Assembly: GCA_031257955.1 (NCBI GenBank) | Contig: JAIRNQ010000012.1 | Location: forward strand, 1 to 10,437 | Direction: 5' to 3' | DNA length: 10,437 bases | Source: Deltaproteobacteria bacterium | GTDB taxonomy: Bacteria; Desulfobacterota; Desulfarculia; Adiutricales; Adiutricaceae | Shown here: positions 7,253 through 10,437 of the stretch, piece by piece | Position numbering within the stretch: position 1 is the first letter of the stretch | Layout: every line of letters begins with the position of its first letter | The notes under the pieces: model-generated | The model's database searches: none | What the model was told of the DNA's origin: nothing | Seen by the model: the letters and a program-made list of their open reading frames with translations, nothing else | Position numbers and translations under genes: made by a program

Positions 7253-8386
7253 CTAGATTATTTCTAGCTCGCCGTGGAGGGCCCCGGCGGCTTGGATGAG
7301 CTGAAAGATGGTGATCAAGTCGCGTGGGGTAACCCCGATGGCGTTTAGGGCCTTAACCACGTCGTTTATGTTGGTGGAGCGCTCGATCAGGAGGAGGTTA
7401 TCGGCCCCTTCCTCGACGTTTACGTCCGTTTCCGGGGTGACCACCGTTTCCCCTTGGGAAAAGGGGTCGGGTTGGCTGACGTTTTGGCCTTCCCGGATCT
7501 GGATGGAAAGATTGCCGTGAGCCACGGCCACGGTAGAAAGCTTAACGTTTTCGCCGACCACGACAGACCCGGTGCGTTCGTTGATGATGACTTTACCGAT
7601 GGAGTCTGGCTCAACGGCCACGTTTTCCAACTCGGCCACCATCACGGCCAAATTTTCCCGGTAGTTCATGGGAACCGACAGTTCGACCGTGGCCGCGTCC
7701 ATGGGCCTGGCCCCGGCCCCGGGTAGGACCTCGTTAATGGATTCGGCTACCCGGGAGGCGGTGGTGAAGTCGGGCTGGTTTAACTTCACGGTCATGGTTT
7801 CCTTGCCCTGCCAGCGGATGGGCACTTCGCGTTCGACCGTCCCGCCCTGGACTATACGGCCAACCGTGGGGTGGTTTCTCTGGACCGTGGCCGCTTGGCC
7901 GGTGATGGCGAAACCCCCCACCGACAAAGGTCCTTGGGCGATGGAGTAGATTTGATCGTCCAAGCCCCGAAGGGAGGTCAGGAGAAGGGTCCCGCCCTGG
8001 AGGGAAGTGGCGTCTCCCAAAGAGGAGACCAACACGTCAATACGGGTTCCAGGTTTAACGAAGGCCGGCAGATCGGCGGTAACCATGACGGCGGCCACGT
8101 TTTTGACCTTCAGGGCCGTGGGGGCCACGGTCACGTCCATGCGTTTAAGCATGTTTGAAAGGCTCTGGCGGGTGAAGCCGGTCTGATCCTTATCGCCAGT
8201 GCCGTTTAGCCCCACCACCAGCCCATAGCCGGTAATCTGGTTAACCCTGACCCCCTCGAAGGTGGCCAGTTCCTTGAGCCTGATGGCCGAGGCTGGATCG
8301 GTAACCCCCATGGTCAAAAGCCAAACAGCCGCCGCGGCCACGAAAGGCCCATAGGTTAAGGCGTTTATGATTCGTTTAAAACCCAT
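7253..8386 (-). CDS. flgI: FlgI, flagellar P-ring protein
   Basis: This 377-residue protein polymerises in the periplasm into the P-ring around the rod at the peptidoglycan. It has a Sec signal peptide (basic MGFKRI, hydrophobic core about 14-28) with a likely cut after A-S-A at residue 34, leaving IRLKELATFEGVR as the mature N-terminus. Family signatures include NQITGYGLVVGLNGTGD (about 49-65), MLKRMDVTV, VKNVAAVMVTADLPAFVKPG, LGDATSLQGGTLL and the C-terminal NINDVVKALNAIGVTPRDLI with LIQAAGALHGELEII. Length is normal for the family (about 365-380). An AAAGG ribosome site precedes the ATG by about 9 nt. It lies 39 bp after the small membrane-protein gene and just ahead of flgJ. No oddities. 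Confidence 0.98.
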   Translation of the reverse strand: MGFKRIINALTYGPFVAAAAVWLLTMGVTDPASAIRLKELATFEGVRVNQITGYGLVVGLNGTGDKDQTGFTRQSLSNMLKRMDVTVAPTALKVKNVAAVMVTADLPAFVKPGTRIDVLVSSLGDATSLQGGTLLLTSLRGLDDQIYSIAQGPLSVGGFAITGQAATVQRNHPTVGRIVQGGTVEREVPIRWQGKETMTVKLNQPDFTTASRVAESINEVLPGAGARPMDAATVELSVPMNYRENLAVMVAELENVAVEPDSIGKVIINERTGSVVVGENVKLSTVAVAHGNLSIQIREGQNVSQPDPFSQGETVVTPETDVNVEEGADNLLLIERSTNINDVVKALNAIGVTPRDLITIFQLIQAAGALHGELEII

Positions 8387-8425
8387 CCGTTGGTACCTTT
8401 GTTTATCGGCTAGCCTTTCGCCGGC

Positions 8426-8632
8426 TTAGTTAATGGCTTCCGTTTCGGCGGAATTGTCCTGGCCGTTCTTGCCTCGGTCGCAAGTGATCTCGCTATAGTT
8501 GGCGGGATCTTGGATGGCGGCTTCCTTTGTCGGGCCGGTCACGAACTGAAGAAGTATCAAGGTTAACACGAACAATAGTATGAGTTTGAAGCCGGGGATG
8601 ACCACGACCTGGGGTTTGGGATTATTCTTCAT
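8426..8632 (-). CDS. Unrecognised 68-aa single-pass membrane protein between flgH and flgI
   Basis: The ATG at 8632 has an AGGAA ribosome site about 8 nt upstream, and the ORF lies in the same direction as, and between, flgH and flgI. The protein has a short basic N-terminus (MKNNPKPQ), one strongly hydrophobic segment at about residues 15-31 (KLILLFVLTLILLQFV) and a polar, Asp/Glu/Asn-rich tail with one Cys (about residue 51). By the positive-inside rule the tail should face the periplasm. There is no lipobox and no clear signal-peptidase site, so a membrane anchor is likelier than a secreted peptide. I do not recognise a family. Its place between the two ring genes suggests a role in ring assembly, or it may be a lineage-specific addition. 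Confidence 0.72.
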   Translation of the reverse strand: MKNNPKPQVVVIPGFKLILLFVLTLILLQFVTGPTKEAAIQDPANYSEITCDRGKNGQDNSAETEAIN

Positions 8633-8650
8633 CGACGTTTCCTAGCAAGA

Positions 8651-8684
8651 GATCCGCCCCGGCCAAGGGGCCGGGGTCGGGATC
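8651..8684. repeat. GC-rich inverted repeat (hairpin)
   Basis: The core is a perfect 8-bp stem, CCCCGGCC / GGCCGGGG, around a 4-nt loop (8657-8676). It extends past a small asymmetric bulge by 5 more pairs (GATCC 8651-8655 with GGATC 8680-8684). It lies about 19 bp before the small-ORF start. No T-run follows on either strand. Confidence 0.75.
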
Positions 8685-8729
8685 GGGGTTGATAAGTTTA
8701 TATATTTTTGTTTTTACGTTTTTGGTTAA

Positions 8730-8762
8730 GTCAATCCTTTGCCTATGCTTGTTTGGATTGAC
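8730..8762. repeat. Inverted repeat after flgH
   Basis: GTCAATCC (8730-8737) and GGATTGAC (8755-8762) form a perfect 8-bp stem with a 17-nt loop, just after the flgH stop. On the minus strand it is followed by TTAACC and A-rich sequence rather than a T-run. Confidence 0.65.
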
Positions 8763-8764
8763 CT

Positions 8765-8780
8765 GGCCATTAGAATGGCC
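8765..8780. repeat. Palindrome spanning the flgH stop codon
   Basis: GGCCAT and ATGGCC (8765-8770 and 8775-8780) can pair as a 6-bp stem with a 4-nt loop that overlaps the flgH TAA stop. It adjoins the inverted repeat at 8730-8762. It is too short to be sure of function. Confidence 0.5.
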
Positions 8781-9492
8781 AAATCTTGTCCAGGGCCCGG
8801 GTCAGCCAGCCTTCGCGCTGCTTGCTGCTGACGTCGCCCTTACCGGTATATTCTATCCTGGCGTCGGCCAAGTAGGTAGACAAAATCGAGTTGTCGGTGG
8901 CCACGTCCGCCGGCCTGATGACTCCCTGGACGGTGATGTACTGTTTTTCGTTGTTAACCATTATTTCTTGGGAGCCCCTGACCACCAAATTGTCGTTCGG
9001 GAGGACCTGAATGATGCGGGCGGAAATCTTGGCCGTGATGTTTTCGTTTCTGGCCGTTGTCCCGTTGGCCGAGAACTGGCTGGTGGAACTGCCGCCGACG
9101 CCTTTGGTCAAATCCAGACCCAAGGGGGTAGGGAGTTTACCGGGGGCTTCCAGGCCAAAGAGGGAGTTAACCGAAGCGTCAAGGGAGCTTGAGCGCCCGG
9201 TGGAGGTGTTGGCCTGTTTGGTGGCGCGGCTGGTCTCAACGATATTGATGGTGATGATGTCGCCAACCCGCCTGGCTTTTACGTCGGCGAAAAAATCGGG
9301 CCGGGAATCTTCGCTAAACAGCGAGCCCTCGGTCTTTAATGCCGGGTTGGGGTAAGCTTCGACGGGTGGGTTTAGCAGGGCCGCCTCTTGGTTGTTTAGC
9401 GTCGAAGGCTGGTTGAGTTTGGGGCCGCAACCGGCGGCCAGGGCCAGCGCCGCTAGCGTTAATATGGCCAATATCGCCCTTTGGTGTTTCAT
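8770..9492 (-). CDS. flgH: FlgH, flagellar L-ring lipoprotein
   Basis: This 240-residue lipoprotein forms the outer-membrane L-ring. The signal peptide ends in a lipobox, L-A-A-G-C with Cys22 as the lipidated residue, so the mature protein is anchored in the outer membrane. Family motifs are GSLFSEDSRPDFFADVKARR followed by VGDIITINIVE (about 56-87), the Ser/Thr-rich middle, and the C-terminal block NDNLVVRGSQEIMVNNEKQY, ITVQGVIRPADVATDNSILS, TYLADARIEYTGKGDVSSKQ and GWLTRALDKIWPF. Length is normal for the family (about 220-240). AAGGAG lies 7 nt before the ATG. It is the first gene of the visible operon, and a sigma-54-type promoter lies about 95 bp upstream. flgA, often just upstream in related clusters, is not present here. 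Confidence 0.98.
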   Translation of the reverse strand: MKHQRAILAILTLAALALAAGCGPKLNQPSTLNNQEAALLNPPVEAYPNPALKTEGSLFSEDSRPDFFADVKARRVGDIITINIVETSRATKQANTSTGRSSSLDASVNSLFGLEAPGKLPTPLGLDLTKGVGGSSTSQFSANGTTARNENITAKISARIIQVLPNDNLVVRGSQEIMVNNEKQYITVQGVIRPADVATDNSILSTYLADARIEYTGKGDVSSKQREGWLTRALDKIWPF

Positions 9493-9586
9493 CTGTCTCT
9501 CCTTCGATATGGGGTCAAGTTTTGGGGCCCGCTCTCTCGATGATCCGGTCGATTGCGGCGACCGCTGTCGTCCGGGATTATCCTTT

Positions 9587-9601
9587 GCAATCGTTGTGCC
9601 A
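9587..9601 (-). promoter_or_regulatory. Sigma-54 (-24/-12) promoter for flgH operon
   Basis: On the minus strand the sequence reads TGGCAC-AACGA-TTGC, followed by A. It matches the RpoN consensus TGGCAC-N5-TTGC with exact GG-to-GC spacing. The transcription start would be near 9575, giving a leader of about 83 nt before flgH. It implies activation by an enhancer-binding protein of the FlrC/FleQ/FlgR type. Confidence 0.85.
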
Positions 9602-9653
9602 ATCTTTGGGTTCCGGTTTGGCTTAAGTTCCCTAGAGGCTTTAGGTTTAAGCT

Positions 9654-9678
9654 TTTTCCGGGTCGGAAAATTTTTCCG
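9654..9678. promoter_or_regulatory. Overlapping dyads, candidate enhancer-binding-protein site
   Basis: TTTTCCG-GGT-CGGAAAA (9654-9670) and CGGAAAA-T-TTTTCCG (9664-9678) are two perfect inverted repeats sharing the central CGGAAAA. They lie about 80-100 bp upstream of the predicted flgH start and about 115-135 bp upstream of the predicted plus-strand start, the usual range for sigma-54 activator sites. The binding protein is inferred, not identified. Confidence 0.6.
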
Positions 9679-9765
9679 CCCTTACGTGGCACCCGATGGG
9701 AGGATAATAATTAAAGCCTAGGCCGTTAGCCATTTTGGTTCTATTTGGGCGTAAACCTATGGTCT

Positions 9766-9780
9766 TGGCACGGGGGTTGC
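9766..9780 (+). promoter_or_regulatory. Sigma-54 (-24/-12) promoter for the divergent gene
   Basis: TGGCAC-GGGGG-TTGC matches the RpoN consensus with correct spacing, and is preceded by T as in the extended consensus. The start of transcription would be near 9792, about 52 nt before the ATG at 9844. Confidence 0.85.
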
Positions 9781-9843
9781 GATAGTGGCTTGCCGGGAAT
9801 TCCTTTTCCGCGTTTTCGTGGGCGTCCCGATTAGAGGAAACCA

Positions 9844-10437
9844 ATGACGAGCATGTTAACCATAAACGCCGTAACCATAGAGCGAACCGAAATAACCGTC
9901 CCCGCGGAGAACTTCGAGGTTGGGTATAACGATAATTTCGAGTCTCTGTTGGAGCGGTCGAGGCGAAACCGGGAGGCGGCGGGCGAAGAGCTGGCCAGAA
10001 ACAGGGAAGAGCTTAAGGAAGCCAGAAGGCAATTGGAAGAGGGCCTCAGGACCAAGCGCGAGGATCTGGACGCCGAGCTTAAGAAAGCCAGCGCCGAGTA
10101 TCAGGAGTACCTAAAGGAGTTGGAAAAGACGGAGCGGGGCGAGAAAGCCGCCGAGGCCGAAGCGGCCAAGGCCGAAAGTTTCGGGGCGGAACGGGTCCAC
10201 AAGAGAACGGCCCTGGCCGCCGTGGTCTTGGCCGGAACGGGCCTCCCGGGCGGCTTCAAAAACCAGGTCGGGACCAGCCTCATGGCCAGCGGAAAGAAAG
10301 AGGACGCCCTGAACGGTTACCTTCTGACCGGCGGCGGCCGGCCAACGTCTTTTCTAAAGGGCACTTTGGAGCGGCTGGGGTCATTGGGCCAGAGCTGGAA
10401 GCTGGACAAGGACGCCCTTCCGGAGCTGGGAAATCTT
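9844..10437 (+). CDS. Unrecognised coiled-coil protein, divergent from flgH, 3' end outside window
   Basis: ATG at 9844 is preceded by AGAGG at 6 nt spacing; a second ATG three codons later is less well placed. The frame stays open to the right edge (198 residues seen). Residues 1-36 are mixed (MTSMLTINAVTIERTEITVP), with no signal peptide. Residues about 37-115 form a highly charged Glu/Lys/Arg/Ala-rich helix, probably a coiled coil (EELARNREELKEARRQLEE, YQEYLKELEKTE). Residues about 120-140 are mildly hydrophobic (TALAAVVLAGTGLPGG). Residues from 165 read FLKGTLERLGSLGQSWKLDK and DALPELGNL. The sigma-54 promoter and divergent position beside flgH suggest a flagellar gene. A FliK-like hook-length or other exported regulator is possible, as the last segment recalls such proteins weakly, but I cannot establish it. 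Confidence 0.85.
   Translation, partial: MTSMLTINAVTIERTEITVPAENFEVGYNDNFESLLERSRRNREAAGEELARNREELKEARRQLEEGLRTKREDLDAELKKASAEYQEYLKELEKTERGEKAAEAEAAKAESFGAERVHKRTALAAVVLAGTGLPGGFKNQVGTSLMASGKKEDALNGYLLTGGGRPTSFLKGTLERLGSLGQSWKLDKDALPELGNL

Larger units (their letters stand above)
8633..8769 (-). other. flgH to small-ORF spacer, AT-rich with inverted repeats
   Basis: This 137-bp noncoding stretch has an AT-rich core (about 8690-8730) flanked by two inverted repeats, listed separately. Neither is followed by a U-run on the minus strand, so a classical intrinsic terminator is not supported. An mRNA-processing or 3'-stabilising role for flgH is possible. Confidence 0.5.
9493..9843. other. Divergent intergenic control region
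   Basis: This 351-bp region between divergent flgH and the plus-strand gene has no supportable coding sequence. It holds a sigma-54 promoter pointing each way, overlapping dyads between them, both ribosome sites and an 8-bp palindrome GCCTAGGC (9716-9723). A small GCGG-CGA-CCGC hairpin (9555-9565) would lie in the flgH leader. Confidence 0.8.

Noticed and set aside
6875..7267. 130-codon plus-strand ORF with apparent repeats
   Set aside because: Its repeats are the antisense reading of the FlgJ duplication; FlgJ has the conserved rod-binding domain and operon context.
8690..8726. T-rich run as an intrinsic terminator
   Set aside because: The T-run is on the plus strand, where no gene ends; on the transcribed minus strand it is A-rich and does not follow a hairpin with U-run.
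9489..9692. 67-codon minus ORF upstream of flgH
   Set aside because: It overlaps the sigma-54 promoter and dyads, is Arg/Pro-rich, lacks a ribosome site and resembles no protein; not flgA.
9687..9701. Second TGGCAC on the plus strand as another sigma-54 promoter
   Set aside because: The -12 position reads GGGA instead of TTGC, so the required GC is missing.
9831..10283. Minus-strand ORFs opposite the divergent plus gene
   Set aside because: They are Ser/Leu/Ala-rich antisense readings of a Glu/Lys coiled coil, with no start signals.

Overview
The window is a flagellar structural gene cluster from a Gram-negative bacterium, most likely a deltaproteobacterium (Desulfobacterota, Desulfovibrio-like in gene order). 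P-ring and L-ring genes (flgI, flgH) imply an outer membrane. The minus-strand order flgH, flgI, flgJ, flgN, flgK, flgL resembles that group's clusters, and two strong -24/-12 (sigma-54) promoters fit sigma-54 control of flagellar genes. The lineage is inferred from order and style, not from a marker gene.

Layout, minus strand, in transcription order (right to left). A sigma-54-type promoter (about 9601-9587) precedes flgH (L-ring lipoprotein, 9492-8770). An intercistronic segment of about 137 bp with inverted repeats follows. Then come an unrecognised 68-aa single-pass membrane protein (8632-8426), flgI (P-ring, 8386-7253), a flgJ-type rod-binding protein without a muramidase domain (about 7243-6215), flgN (export chaperone for FlgK/FlgL, 6145-5630), flgK (hook-filament junction HAP1, 848 aa, 5628-3082) and flgL (junction HAP3, start 2929, at least 976 aa, running off the left edge). 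Spacing is tight: flgN-flgK is 1 bp and flgI-flgJ is under 10 bp. The set reads as one transcriptional unit.

Plus strand: a divergent gene starts at 9844 and runs off the right edge. It encodes a cytoplasmic-looking protein with a long charged helical or coiled-coil segment, which I do not recognise with certainty. It has its own near-consensus sigma-54 promoter at 9766-9780. Between the two promoters lie two overlapping dyads of TTTTCCG/CGGAAAA (9654-9678), well placed to be a shared binding site for a sigma-54 activator.

How the genes work together: FlgH and FlgI build the L and P bushings around the rod. FlgJ caps or assembles the rod. FlgN escorts FlgK and FlgL to the export gate, and these join hook to filament. 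The unusual parts are the very large FlgK and FlgL with a repeated extracellular-type module common to both, a tandem-duplicated low-complexity N-terminal extension on FlgJ, the small membrane protein between flgH and flgI, the absence of flgM from its usual neighbourhood, and the divergent sigma-54-controlled partner gene.
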